Part shown: in pieces, positions 55,391 through 63,112 of the stretch
Numbering within the stretch: position 1 is the stretch's first letter
Layout: the number at the start of each line of letters is the position of its first letter
NCBI RefSeq assembly: GCF_947179515.1
Contig: NC_067472.1
Coordinates: forward strand, 106,724,506-106,788,505
DNA: 64,000 nt
Origin: Apodemus sylvaticus
Taxonomy: Eukaryota > Chordata > Mammalia > Rodentia > Muridae
Reading direction: 5' to 3'
Notes under the pieces: model-generated
Told to the model about the DNA's origin: nothing
Database searches by the model: none
What the model saw: the letters and a program-made list of their open reading frames with translations, nothing else
Position numbers and translations under genes: made by a program

Positions 55391-58316
55391 ATAACCTAGA
55401 GATGGAGTAAGAGATGAGGAAGGAGATAGCATTGTTGCAAGGGTGACCTTTAGACAAGAGCTGGCAGCTTGGAACGCTGATCTTTCTAGAAAACCAGGGA
55501 CGTGCTCTGATAAGCAAAGTCACTTTTTAGGATCCTTTAGACTTCTTGGCAGGTGAGGAGACTTGAGTACCCATTTCCCACTGGAGAAGACTGAGGCTCC
55601 ATGACCTCAGAGCTGAAGGGCTGAAGTCATCCCTTGTACTCCGTCATTGCTTTCCACCCACATCTCTCTCAGCTGTGGGACTCTGAATAGGGTGAGACCG
55701 GTTCACTGCACTGACCCAGTAGTCCAAGCCATTGAGGCCCCACGGATCTTAGAACGAGCTCTTCTCTTGGGTTTTAGGAGAGGCTGTTTGACAGTGTGCT
55801 CTGTCAGGCCAGACCAATGGCAAGGGGTGGGGTGGAGGTAGGGGACAGGGACAGCTAGTGTGCTGAGGCTGTGCCATGAGGTGAATCTGGGGTTCTGAGG
55901 AGCTGAGTTGGGCTGGACAAGCAGAGCCAGGCCCTGCTGGATGATGAGGTTCTCTAGGATGAGCGTGGGGACGGAACCCAGTGCTGGGTCTGACTAATCT
56001 GCGCCTCTCTCTTGCAGAGCTGATCTGGTTCCCACCTATTCCTTTGGAGAGAATGAGGTGTACAAGCAGGTGATCTTTGAGGAGGGGTCCTGGGGCCGAT
56101 GGGTCCAGAAAAAGTTCCAGAAGTATATTGGTTTCGCCCCCTGCATCTTCCACGGCCGAGGCCTCTTCTCCTCTGACACCTGGGGGCTGGTGCCCTACTC
56201 CAAGCCCATCACCACCGTTGGTGAGTCCTAACCCACGTGCTGAAGGCCATCCTGGCATGGCAGGATCCTGGGCAAGCCACCGGCTCAGACAACATCCTGG
56301 TCATTAGGAGCCTGAGGGCTTGGGACTGGGAGTGAGGAGGTTGATCCAGGGCTGCAAAGCTGTTAGGAAAAGGTCTCACAGCGCTGGGCATGCAGCTGTA
56401 AGAAGGAAAGCTATAGGCTTGTGCTCCTGCTCTGCTCAATAGTGTGCCCGCCCAGAAGACATCTCCTACCCTGATGGCTGGGAATTCAAAGCAGAAAAGA
56501 GGGAGGAAGAGCCGGGCACAGTTGCGCGTTCCTGTGATCCCAGTATGGAGCGCACAAACAGCATTGCTGCATGCCTGGGGCCAGTCTGATTTACATCGCA
56601 AGTTCCAGGCCAGCTAGGGCTACATAGTGAGACCCTGGCTCAAAATAAAATAAAAACTGCCTAGCAAGTGTTCTGAAAACAAGGTATTGATTCTTTTGAG
56701 GAACAGAAAGAAAAGTAAACATAGAGAGACCCGTGGGACCTTAGGAAGGGACTAGCAGTGTGTGCTTGTTCTGGGGACAAGTCAGAGTGCTCAGAAAATC
56801 AGCGAGCAGCGCTGTGGGGTGTGCGTGCATGTGGGCGTATGTTTAAGCTCACGAGCCTGAGCTCTCATGGGCACACGAGGCTCTGAAGAGTGGACTGGGA
56901 TGTCCAAAGGTCAGGCAGTACCTGCGCACTGAGGGGAGGCGTTTGCCTGTGCTCTGCCGAGCAGCACTGCCCCCAGGGGTGCCTGAGGGGCCTGGCCTTG
57001 AGCCAGTGCAGCCTCCTCTCTGCAGGCTGGGAAGCTGCCGCGGGGTGGGAGGGGAGCTCCGGACACGATTGAGTCATTCCAGTGTCACCTGGATGTATAA
57101 GATTTCAGGGCTAGCCTCGTGGTGTTGGACTTCCAAAGAGGACTTATCCCTGGGAAAAGACTTAATTTCTCCTCTCAGCCATCATTAGTTGCTTGTAGTT
57201 CTTAGTCGAGGAGTACCACCCCCAAGAGTTCTCTTCTGTGCTAGCGCATCTCCTCATCTCTGTCTGGCCATCGTCAGGACTGGTTCAGGTACCATGTTGT
57301 TGAAATATCATGGGATTAGCTTCCCTGTCATTTCTAGGAGACCGCATCTCTCAGCAGACTTCCAGTCCTCTGATTCTTACAATCTTTCTGTCTCTTCTTC
57401 GGAGCTGCTCCCCAGCTCCGGGAGTGGGGGTTGTATTGTAGATCTATCTGTTAGGGCTGAGCACCCCAGGATGGGCTTTTGACCCTTGTGGCTTTCTGTA
57501 ATCATCTCCGCCTGCTGTGAAGGGAAGCTCTTTGATGAGGGTGAGAGCTACAACTTTAAGGGATCACTGGAGCTGTTAGGGCGAGGGGAGAGCAAAGGGC
57601 GAGGTTGGCCAGGAGGCCAGCCTGGGGTTTTCAGTAGCTCGGTCTGCAGGAGTGGAGGTGGGAGGGGCGTGTATGCACCTGGGAGAAGTGTCAGAGCCTG
57701 TGGGCTGGGCTGGGCTTGAATAGGAAGCGCAGCAGGAGACAGAGCCAAGCACCTTGTGAGGACTGTGCTCAAGCATGTTCTGTTCTTCCCAGAATCCTTA
57801 GAAGAAAAGCTCTGTGAGACAGATGCAGGGTGGCAGATGGGGAAACTGAGGCTCCGAGAGGTAGCAGGGTTTGTCCTGAGTGAAGCGGAAGCGAAGCTTG
57901 TGGCCCACACCTTACTCGGGAACTAGAGCGTGGAGCTGGGCTCCACCCGCACTCAGAGGTCACACTCCTGCATGGGTGTGTGCACACTCCTCTCTCTCTC
58001 TCATGTGGTCAGGCCGTCGTATTCCCATCTGGACAAAAGGACAGGCCACAGCACATGGTCAGCACACAGCACAGGGTCACATCACACCGGGCACGCTTAG
58101 AGCGTGGGCTACTCAGTGACACAGACTGACCTCTCTGTCACCCTCTGTCCCTCTCCTGCAGTGGGGGAGCCCATCACCGTCCCCAAGCTGGAGCACCCGA
58201 CCCAGAAGGACATCGATCTGTACCACGCCATGTACATGCAGGCCCTGGTGAAGCTCTTTGACAATCACAAGACCAAATTTGGCCTTCCAGAGACTGAGGT
58301 GCTGGAGGTGAACTGA
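29791..58316 (+). CDS. Dgat2: Dgat2 full coding sequence, 8 exons joined: diacylglycerol O-acyltransferase 2
   Basis: Joined coding parts: 29791-29911, 42584-42712, 47490-47597, 48007-48077, 53932-54136, 54659-54833, 56018-56220, 58162-58316. They total 1167 nt, giving 388 residues plus stop, the usual mammalian DGAT2 length. Every intron is GT-AG and every junction keeps frame. The enzyme transfers an acyl group from acyl-CoA to 1,2-diacylglycerol, the last step of triacylglycerol synthesis, at the ER and lipid droplets (family knowledge). Visible motifs are a hydrophobic hairpin at about residues 68-115, FLVLGVAC at 80-87 (the reported neutral-lipid-binding pattern), YFP at 139-141, the HPHG active-site motif at 161-164, a GGAAES block at 239-244 and VPTYSFGEN at 274-282. 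I recognise the protein as mouse-type DGAT2. Nothing is broken. The only overlapping reading of note is a small upstream ORF in the leader. Confidence 0.97.
30045..30152 (-). mobile_element. Old B1-like fragment, intron 1
   Basis: CACCTTGTAGCCTAGGCTGG and CCAGGTGCTGGGATTTCTCG in reverse B1 order, diverged. Confidence 0.65.
30655..30745 (-). mobile_element. Partial B1, intron 1
   Basis: TATAGACCAGGCTGGCCTTG followed by AACTCATAGAGATCCACC. Confidence 0.7.
30902..31220 (+). mobile_element. B1 (+) carrying a nested B1 (-) with (TTC)27, intron 1
   Basis: A host B1 on the + strand (30902-30924, resuming at 31141-31220) is interrupted by a reverse, near-consensus B1 whose poly(A) tail has become (GAA)n. 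The insert runs from about 30925 to 31140. GGTGCACACCTTC is present at both 30912-30924 and 31141-31153, which is the target-site duplication. Confidence 0.85.
30922..31002. repeat. (TTC)27 = (GAA)27 triplet repeat, Dgat2 intron 1
   Basis: A perfect 81-bp TTC tract on the sense strand, followed by a T-run and the B1 body. It derives from the tail of the nested B1. Confidence 0.97.
31559..31776 (-). mobile_element. B2 SINE with perfect target-site duplication, intron 1
   Basis: Reverse B2: TTATTATATGTAAGTACACT near the tail, CCACTGAGCCATCTCTCCAG at the head. It is flanked by the 15-bp duplication CAGCCTGAAGCTTCT at 31544-31558 and 31777-31791, so the copy is young and complete. Confidence 0.93.
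31996..32033. repeat. T38 homopolymer, intron 1
   Basis: 38 consecutive T on the sense strand. No SINE body is evident beside it. Confidence 0.9.
32545..32697 (-). mobile_element. B1 SINE, diverged, intron 1
   Basis: CTGGCTGTCCTATAACTTCC, CTGTAGATCAGGTTAGCCTT, GGGATTAAAGGCATGTACCA. Confidence 0.8.
33676..33690. repeat. C15 homopolymer, intron 1
   Basis: Fifteen C in a row within a C-rich stretch. Confidence 0.9.
33835..34065 (+). repeat. Probable L2 3' end, intron 1
   Basis: CTTGGGGACAAGGACTTCAT, TCCTCAGTACTGTGTCCCTC and CATATTTGTTGAGTAAAAGA follow the order of the L2 3' end. Confidence 0.6.
34361..34445 (+). mobile_element. Truncated B1, intron 1
   Basis: AGCTGGGTGTGGTGGCACAC, ACCTTTAATCCCAGCACTCA, stopping near CAAGACAGCCAG. 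It supplies the first codons of a long but spurious open frame. Confidence 0.75.
34446..42583. other. Distal intron 1 of Dgat2: SINE-poor, with MIR-like fragments
   Basis: About 8.1 kb with almost no B1 or B2. MIR-like pieces are suspected at about 37225-37305 (CTGTACAGGTGAAGAAACCG), 38205-38320 and 39660-39765 (TTTTAGAGATGGGGACACTG). A weak B1-like remnant lies at 39826-39900. A two-copy 37-bp repeat lies at about 37395-37465 around GGAGCCATGGGGGCTGCC. Confidence 0.55.
42151..42270. promoter_or_regulatory. Candidate liver-type factor motif cluster, 3' end of intron 1
   Basis: Within 120 bp: CAAAGTTCA (42151, HNF4-like), TATTGCAAAT (42183, C/EBP- or POU-like), AAATATTTGTAC (42243, forkhead-like) and AGATAA (42263, GATA-like). 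It is about 310-430 bp before exon 2, in SINE-free DNA. The motif calls are by eye and enhancer function is inference. Confidence 0.3.
42584..42712 (+). CDS. Dgat2: Dgat2 coding exon 2
   Basis: Exon of 129 nt, phase 1 at both ends, between acceptor TTCTCCTTCAG and donor GTAAGC. It covers residues 41-84: the serine-rich TGSSILSALQ segment, a basic stretch around NRSKVEKQ, and the start of the first hydrophobic segment ending in SFLVL, part of the FLVLGVAC motif. Because it is symmetric, skipping it would remove exactly 43 residues in frame. Confidence 0.96.
   Translation, partial: ALAPASSRPFKTSSLSPGSTDPRWRNSYRSSQYYNGSYPSWC
42713..45239. other. Proximal intron 2 of Dgat2, unique sequence
   Basis: Continues the SINE-poor region. 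A MIR-like piece lies near 43690-43770. Contains E-boxes at 43723, 44720 and 44799, and an AT-rich block at 44415-44645. Confidence 0.5.
44415..44645. promoter_or_regulatory. AT-rich block in intron 2, candidate conserved element
   Basis: A 230-bp AT-rich island in otherwise GC-balanced intron. It holds CTATAAATAT (MEF2-like), GTTAATGTTTGAAAC, several TAAT cores (TAATAATTACTAAT) and an AATAAA at 44433. No repeat family was recognised. Confidence 0.3.
45240..45622 (-). mobile_element. B1 (-) interrupted by a compound GT/GTAT/TA microsatellite
   Basis: Reverse B1 starts at about 45257 (ATACAGGATCTTATTATGTA), is broken at about 45300 and resumes at 45529 (CCAGGCTGGCCTCAACTTAC). Between lie (GT)n 45300-45350, (GTAT)n about 45365-45480 and (TA)n about 45499-45527. 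Confidence 0.85.
45650..45800 (+). mobile_element. Near-consensus B1 SINE, intron 2
   Basis: AGCTGGGCAGTGGTGGTGCA to CAGAGAAACCCTGTCTCAAA with an A-rich tail. It is one of the least diverged B1 copies here. Confidence 0.93.
45801..47489. other. Distal intron 2 of Dgat2
   Basis: Mostly unique sequence. A MIR-like fragment is suspected at 47030-47110 (GGTTTAAACCCTGGCTCTCC). No SINE noted. Confidence 0.45.
47490..47597 (+). CDS. Dgat2: Dgat2 coding exon 3
   Basis: Exon of 108 nt, phase 1 at both ends, after acceptor CTTCCCGCAG and before donor GTAACC. It covers residues 84-120: the rest of the membrane hairpin (VACSVILMYTF and WLIAVLYFTWLAF) and the junction DWNTPKK. The second membrane segment lies wholly within it. 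The 3' flank is a C-rich tract and a 12-bp tandem repeat at about 47669-47713. Confidence 0.96.
47669..47713. repeat. CACTCCTCCTCC tandem repeat, intron 3
   Basis: Nearly four copies of a pyrimidine-rich 12-mer, the first shortened by three bases, in a 409-bp intron, 72 bp after the exon 3 donor. Confidence 0.85.
48007..48077 (+). CDS. Dgat2: Dgat2 coding exon 4
   Basis: Short 71-nt exon ending in phase 0. It covers residues 120-143, reading GRRSQWVRNWAVWRYFRDYF with PIQ after it, and contains the conserved YFP triplet (139-141). The acceptor is TTTCCTGGAAG, a fairly weak polypyrimidine tract. The donor is GTAAAG. Intron 3 is only 409 bp and intron 4 is 5.85 kb. Confidence 0.95.
48078..49880. 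other. Proximal intron 4 of Dgat2, nothing recognised
   Basis: About 1.8 kb of apparently unique sequence with no exon-like or repeat features I can name. Confidence 0.45.
49881..50225 (+). mobile_element. B3 SINE followed by a B1 remnant, intron 4
   Basis: B3 at 49881-50102 (TGGGCTGGAGAGATAGCCCC head, AAATAAAAATAAGTC tail), then a diverged B1 at 50103-50225 (GGGGCGTGGCAGCACATACC). Confidence 0.85.
51318..51325. promoter_or_regulatory. Perfect CRE TGACGTCA, intron 4
   Basis: TAGTGACGTCATTC, a full palindromic CRE about 45 bp upstream of a B2 insertion. CREB/ATF binding is possible but unproven. Confidence 0.3.
51369..51569 (+). mobile_element. B2 SINE with 16-bp target-site duplication, intron 4
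   Basis: GGGCTGGGGAGGTGGCTCAG head, CGCCCTCTTCTGGTG motif and an A-rich (GAAA) tail. AAGAAACAGACATATC is duplicated at 51353-51368 and 51570-51585. A young, full-length copy in sense orientation. Confidence 0.95.
51586..51742 (+). mobile_element. B1 SINE, intron 4
   Basis: GGGCAGTGGTGGCACAAACC to CAGAGAAACCCTGTCTCGAA, near consensus, directly after the B2 duplication. Confidence 0.93.
51985..52020. promoter_or_regulatory. GC-box cluster, intron 4
   Basis: ACGGGGCAGGATGGGCGGGG followed by CAGGGCAGGGGGCGGGG gives several Sp1/KLF-type boxes in 36 bp. A C-rich tract at 52107-52130 follows. It could be an internal promoter or enhancer, or plain GC-rich intron. Confidence 0.3.
52602..52990. repeat. 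(CAT)n and B1 copies, intron 4
   Basis: (ATC)n at about 52607-52655, followed by a short reverse B1-like remnant (52660-52710), then a diverged B1 (+) at 52855-52990. Confidence 0.75.
53932..54136 (+). CDS. Dgat2: Dgat2 coding exon 5 (HPHG active-site exon)
   Basis: Exon of 205 nt, residues 144-212, after acceptor TTCCTTATAG and before donor GTAAGG. It carries the catalytic HPHG motif at 53983-53994 (residues 161-164) within FGYHPHGIMGLGAF. Downstream are the conserved FPGIRPYLATLAGNF and the REYLMSGG block. If intron 5 were retained, the frame would run about 100 nt into it and stop at 54235, truncating the enzyme. Confidence 0.97.
54659..54833 (+). CDS. Dgat2: Dgat2 coding exon 6
   Basis: Exon of 175 nt, residues 212-270, after acceptor CGCCCCAG and before donor GTAAGTG. 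It contains CPVNRDTIDYLLSK, the conserved AIIIVVGGAAES block and TLRNRKGFVKLALRHG, all part of the acyltransferase fold that binds acyl-CoA and the acceptor. It ends in phase 2. Intron 5 upstream is only 522 bp. Confidence 0.97.
54976..55150. repeat. (TATG)n microsatellite, intron 6
   Basis: About 175 bp of TATG/TGTG repeats, starting about 140 bp after the exon 6 donor. Confidence 0.95.
55321..55390. repeat. (CT)n microsatellite, intron 6
   Basis: A nearly perfect 70-bp CT tract on the sense strand. Confidence 0.95.
55391..56017. other. Distal intron 6 of Dgat2, nothing recognised
   Basis: Unique sequence leading to the exon 7 acceptor. Nothing else seen. Confidence 0.4.
56018..56220 (+). 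CDS. Dgat2: Dgat2 coding exon 7
   Basis: Exon of 203 nt, residues 270-338, after acceptor TCTCTTGCAG and before donor GTGAGTCC. It carries the conserved VPTYSFGENEVYKQ segment, WVQKKFQKYIGFAPCIFHGRG and the PYSKPITTV strand that leads into the C-terminal block. No defect is seen. Confidence 0.97.
56221..58161. other. Intron 7 of Dgat2
   Basis: Holds an old B1-like SINE (+) at about 56515-56645 (GAGCCGGGCACAGTTGCGCG, GGGCTACATAGTGAGACCCT) and a MIR-like fragment at about 57780-57875 (GCAGATGGGGAAACTGAGGC). The rest is unique. Confidence 0.55.
58162..58316 (+). CDS. Dgat2: Dgat2 coding exon 8 with stop codon
   Basis: Coding part of the last exon, residues 338-388, after acceptor CTCTCCTGCAG. 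It reads GEPITVPKLEHPTQKDIDLY, then the amphipathic MYMQALVKLFDNHKTKFG, and ends LPETEVLEVN before TGA at 58314-58316. The C-terminus is the typical DGAT2 one, in place of the related MOGAT tails, which supports Dgat2 over its neighbour paralogue Mogat2. Confidence 0.97.
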
Positions 58317-59235
58317 CCCAGCCCACGGTGCCAGCTCCTGGAAGGAACGACCGCAAATCCTTTTCTACCAAGTTCTCAAGTGCATTTTGTTCTGTAAATT
58401 TGGAAGCGACATGGGTGTCTGTGGGTTATTTAAAAGAAATTATAATTTGTTAAACCATTGCAATGTTAGATCTTTTTTAAGAAGGGAAAAGTCAGTATTT
58501 TAAGCTCACTTCTAGTGTGTCCTGCTCAAGGTGGTGGCTGACATTTATGGGCCTTGATGGTTTCTTATCCACCCCTTCTAGTGTTTCCCCAAAACAGACA
58601 CTTGGCCCTGGTTAACTGGGGAAGGGCAACCCTTAGAGACTTGGCCACTTAGATAATCCTCTTCGCTCCAGGGACTCTTGAGAGGCAGAGGCCATGTTTA
58701 AAAACTCCTCTATTCCCACCTGTGACTGCAGGTCGGGTTCTTCTGAGAGGGCATAGTTGGCCCCGTTTGGGAAGGGTGGTAGATAACATCTGGAATGCCC
58801 AGCTTGAGTCTCTGCTCCTCACCCTACCCCTCTTCTCCAATCTGAGCCTACTCTGGCTTCCTGTCTACTGTGCTAGGGACAAGGCTGTCCCACAGGTGCC
58901 GTCTTGGGCTATCTCGCTGCTGTTGTCTGGTTTTACTCTGGAGGTTAGCATCATGGATGAAGCTCAGTTTTATTCTGAAGCACGCTCTCCTGAGCCACAC
59001 CCCAAGTCTGGTGTGAGGAAAGGCCTCTCTTCTCTTCACAGAGGTGCCTGGCTTCCTGTGCAGCACACTGGGTCCAGGACAGGAGGCCCCCTGCTCCCCC
59101 CACAAACCAAGCCTCACGTGTGTGCCTTTAGGAGAAAGCCACCCCTCCTATGTATTCTGTTTTCTCCATGAGATTGTTGTGCCATGTCACACTTTTGTAT
59201 ATTCCTAGACTAATAAATGAAAACAAGAATAGACT
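58317..59235 (+). other. Dgat2: Dgat2 3' UTR
   Basis: About 0.9 kb from the stop codon to the predicted cleavage site shortly after AATAAA at 59212-59217. It has no SINE. A T/A-rich stretch near 58425-58500 contains ATTTAAAAG-like sequence. A CACGTG lies at 59115. A 149-codon open frame inside it (58722-59171) has no recognised similarity and is judged chance. Confidence 0.85.
59212..59217 (+). terminator. Dgat2: Dgat2 polyadenylation signal AATAAA
   Basis: A canonical AATAAA within CTAATAAATGAAAAC, followed within 30 nt by GT-rich sequence (GAGTTGTTGC). This is the first canonical signal after the stop codon and gives a transcript of roughly 2.3 kb, the expected size for Dgat2 mRNA. Confidence 0.85.
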
Positions 59236-59370
59236 GAGTTGTTGCTTAATGCTGTACTTACTGCCTACTACCCTACTGCACAGGACAGACTACAGAGTCC
59301 ATCCCCTCAGCAGCCCCCAGCCCTGGGCTTTTATGGGCTGGGTAACAACTGGCTTCAACGTTTAGTGGCT

Positions 59371-59560
59371 ACAGGGTGGAAAGATGGTGCAGTGGTTAAG
59401 AGTGTTGGCTGCTTAGGTCCTTGGTTTGATTCCTAATATCCACATGGTAACTTACAACTATCTGTAACTCCAGTTCTAGGGGCTTTGATATCCTCTGTGG
59501 GCATGAGGCACATAGGTGGTGTAATAGACATGTGTAGGCGAAATACCCATGCATATGAGG
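59371..59560 (+). mobile_element. B3-type SINE downstream of Dgat2
   Basis: GGTGGAAAGATGGTGCAGTG head, TTGGTTTGATTCCTAATATC middle, ends near GAAATACCCATGCATATG. Confidence 0.75.
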
Positions 59561-59904
59561 TTTTTGTTTTTCGTTTTTTTAAGAAAAGAGTAGTGACTTT
59601 AAGCGTTTGCCCCTCTGTCCTAAGCCAGGCACTGGTGCTTTGAGGGCCCCCTGTCTGCTGGTGTTGGCCAGTGCTAAAAGCATTCCAGGCCCGAGCAGGG
59701 AGATCCGCTTCCCGCCGTGGATGTGGGGCTGTGGATGTGGGTGACGGCAGGATTCTCCCTTCCTGTTAGCAGAAGCCACCCACAGCTCCTTGCTGGGTAC
59801 CTTTCCACAGGGTAGCTCACAGTAAGCAACGCAGAAGCCAGGGCGCAGTGAGGAGCACAAGCCACCGCCCTGCGTAACTGACCTTGGGAATGACATCTTT
59901 TTGT

Positions 59905-60052
59905 TTGTTTGTTTTTTGAAACAGGGTTTCTCTGTGTGGCCCTGGCTGCCCTGGAACTCACTCTGTAGATCAGGCTGGCCTCGAACTCAGAAATCCTCCT
60001 GCCTCTGCCTTCCAAGTGCTGGGATTAGAGGTGTGCGCCACCACTACCGGCA
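59905..60052 (-). mobile_element. B1 SINE
   Basis: TTTTTTGAAACAGGGTTTCT, CCTGGAACTCACTCTGTAGA, GGGATTAGAGGTGTGCGCCA. Confidence 0.92.
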
Positions 60053-61924
60053 GGAATGGTATCTTAACCTTGCTTTCCTTGGGCTTGAGGTGAATTCAGA
60101 GAGGCAAGGGCCGGGTAGCCTCATTGTAAGCTCACGGCATGCCTGAGCAGGTCCTAGAACAGTAGAGCCAGAAGGCTCTTTAGAACTATTTGAACAGTGC
60201 CCTTGGCTTAGTGTCAGCTACACTAAAAAGGTGGGGACCAGGCTGATGTCATCTGGTGTGTGGTTACAGGTCTCAGAAGGTGTTGCCCCTCTGTTCTTGT
60301 TCCTTCAGTTTGGTGACTACTCAGCAGCCAGAAACCCGCCCAGGTCGACCACAGACCTCATTCCAACCTCCTCACTGCCGGCATACCCATCCCACGGCCT
60401 GCTTGCTATCCCTACACCGCAGGGCCTCTCCTCTGCCTGAAGCCATTAGTGGGCCGCAGAGACCATGGGAACAAGGGAGGACACTGAGGGCTGTGACAGA
60501 CTCTGTAGCCCAACCTGGAGCTTCATTGAAGAGACTAAGCTGGGCCTCCTGGGGGCCGAGGTGGAGGCCTGGGAGGTCAGGGGTGGCAGTGGGGGTGGGG
60601 GTTGGGGAGGGGCAGGCGCAAAGATGGAGAGGGCCACACTGCACTGCTGCTGTTCCACATCCAGTGGTTGTGAACACAGCTGGGTCTGCGAGGCTTGGTT
60701 GTTTGTGTTTTGAGGGAGTTTCACATTCCAGGTGACAGAGGATAAAGAACCGGAGGCCTCTTCTGTTCCTTTAGGCAGTCCTCAGGAACATGAAAGCTCA
60801 GGCCAGAAAACTGACATTTCCTTTTGGTGGAGGCAAGGCCTATTTTCTTGTGAGAACTTCAAGTCCACACCAAATTCCTAGTCCCAGCCACCCTAGTCTG
60901 CAATTAACCGGACAATAGATATAAAAGCCTCTGGCTCCAGGCTAAGGCCTAGCCCTAACCTAATCCAAGTCACAGCGGAAGGGCATTCCTAAAGATTAAA
61001 TTTCTTATCAGCAAGTGCCTACTGTGTCCTGGGAAACTCAGCTACCTCAGTGTGGATAGTAATCGATCCTGAGTCCCCGTGGGGGTTCCCTTACATCAGG
61101 CAGATTTGATCTTCAGCTATAGTTGGGGAACCCCAGCTGCATGCTGGGAGGTTTGCTGTGCTAGAAGGAACTACCTTATCAGACCCTCTGCTGTCTAGAA
61201 TGAATTTGGATTGCAGGCTTGGCCTTCTAAGAGTCATTTCCAGGATTCTTCCTTTGGATCCCAGACACAGCCACAAGGGGGCGCTGAGAATGGTTCCACT
61301 GTGAATGTGCCCCGGTTGTCTGAATGCCTCACTTTTGGACAAGTATCTAGCTGTCCTAAGCTAGAAGCTACAGATTAATGGACTCAGAGGACTAGACAGA
61401 AACTTAGCCACCACCCAGAAACTTGAACCTGCCTCCACCCCACAGCCAACCAACTTTCAATGGCTGAATTCAATGCTCTTGCTTCCTAGATACTTGCAAC
61501 ATTAAAGTTATGGCCCAAACACTCATATTTCTAAAAGATCCCTGTCAATTTCCCCACAGTTCTGAGAATTGAATTATTTCTTTTTTTTTTTAAATCCCTA
61601 AAACTATAGACTACCGAGGATGGGCTGTCATGGCAGATGCCGTTAGCACTGGCCTGTAAGTGCCTCAGTCTCTGCACCTGTAAAATGCATAGATCTGTGC
61701 TCCTCACCAACAGGAACTGAAAATGTTTAGACAGGGCTTAGCCTAGAGGCGCTATCCAGAGAACAGTAGCTGTGATTTTAAATTAATTCTGTCACAGAAG
61801 CACAGCAACAGCTGCAGGCAGCCAATGTACCGAAAAGTGAAAAGAAATCCAATATATTAAGTAGAATATGGGATGTAGGATTTGTAACATCAAAGTTAGA
61901 CTGCTTTAGAAGTTGCGCCCACAG
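60053..61924. other. Intergenic DNA downstream of Dgat2
   Basis: Mostly unique. A MIR-like piece is suspected near 61655-61720. A strong CTCF-like motif lies at 61270-61287. No gene recognised. Confidence 0.45.
61270..61287 (+). promoter_or_regulatory. Strong CTCF-like motif 2 kb downstream of Dgat2
   Basis: GCCACAAGGGGGCGCTGA fits the core CTCF consensus (CCAC, AGGGGGCGCT) at nearly every key position. It is not inside a recognised B2. Binding is inference. Confidence 0.55.
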
Positions 61925-62120
61925 CCTGGTGGTGGTGGCAGCGGCAGCAGCATACGCTTTTAATTCCAGCACTTAGGAGTCATGGGCAGGCAGATCTCTG
62001 AGTCCCAGCCAGCCTGGTCTACAGAATGAGTTCCAGGATGGCCAGGGCTACACAGAGAAACCCTGTCTCGAAAAATCAAACCGACCCAAACAAACAAACA
62101 AAACCAAACCAAATCAAACC
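61925..62120 (+). mobile_element. B1 SINE with A/CAAA-rich tail
   Basis: GCCTGGTGGTGGTGGCAGCG head, CAGCCTGGTCTACAGAATGA, CAGAGAAACCCTGTCTCGAA, then CAAA/CCAAA repeats. Confidence 0.9.
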
Positions 62121-62254
62121 AAACCTTGAAGTTGAGCTTAGGACCACAGCCTGACCTTTCTAACCTCATATGCTGTTGCTAGGATACACAAAACTGCTTA
62201 TCACCATGTCCGCCACACATCTCACAAGTTAATAGTCTTAAAATCTAAGTCTTG

Positions 62255-62375
62255 CTGGGCCAGAAGTCTCTATATGTAATCCCAGCATTGGGTAGTGGAA
62301 GCGTGAGGATCAAGAGTTCAAGGTCATCCTCTACTACACAGTGGGCTGCCAGAGAAAAATCTGTCTCCTGGCTAC
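62255..62375 (+). mobile_element. Old B1-like SINE
   Basis: TATATGTAATCCCAGCATTG and CAAGGTCATCCTCTACTACA in B1 order. Confidence 0.6.
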
Positions 62376-62785
62376 AAAACTCCCTTGCCATAGGCAATAG
62401 CCTTGAGAACTGTGATAGACTGTTAATAGGTCAGTAAATTAACATGCTGGTTAACGTTAAATCTTTCGGAGCCAAATATTATGAAAAGGGTAAAGCGTGT
62501 TTTCATTTTGTTCTTGGAAGTTAAAAGATGATTTTTTAAAGAGGGAATCTCACCAGGAAGCTGCAGATTCAGGATGCTAAGCAGAACCCTATCTAGGGGC
62601 TGGGGGCCCAGCCCACTGAGCACCCACCTCTCTCTCCTGCCTAGCATTCCTCCTGGCTTTAGTCTCCCTCCTCCCCCACTGCAGAGATGGAAAAGTGTAG
62701 GCGCAATAAAGCCAGGGAGACCAGGGAATCCACATATATCCATCACTACCATCCGGTTCTCAGGCCTGACTCAGATGTCACCCGT

Positions 62786-62870
62786 TCGTTTTCTGAGACT
62801 AGCTCTCTGTAGCTCTGGCTGTCCTGGAACTCGCATGAGTCTGTGATTGGAGGCGTACACCACCATGGCT
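62786..62870 (-). mobile_element. Short reverse B1 remnant
   Basis: CTCTGTAGCTCTGGCTGTCC, GTACACCACCATGGCTGG. Confidence 0.6.
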
Positions 62871-62967
62871 GGCATCCTTCTCCTTTCCTTTTCCTTGTCT
62901 GTTACACCAGGTGAATCAGGTTCAAGGCAGCAAGTTACTGAATTTTCCCTTTACCCAGCACGGTTGC

Positions 62968-63112
62968 TCTTTTATTTTTATTTTTTATTTTTTTATTTTT
63001 ATTTTTTATTTTTTTGGATGTGGACAGTGTAGACTGAACCCAGGGCAGGGTCTCTAGGACACCCTTTAGTTCAGTAGCTAAGGATTCAGGTGTGCACCAC
63101 CAGGCCTGGCTG
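62968..63112 (-). repeat. T/A-rich tract and diverged ID_B1-like SINE
   Basis: TTTTA/TTTTTATT repeats at 62968-63016, then GAACCCAGGGCAGGGTCTCT and CAGGTGTGCACCACCAGGCC. Confidence 0.5.

Noticed and set aside
58722..59171. 149-codon open frame in the 3' UTR
   Set aside because: It lies after the conserved DGAT2 stop, has no similarity I recognise, and fits chance in GC-balanced UTR sequence.
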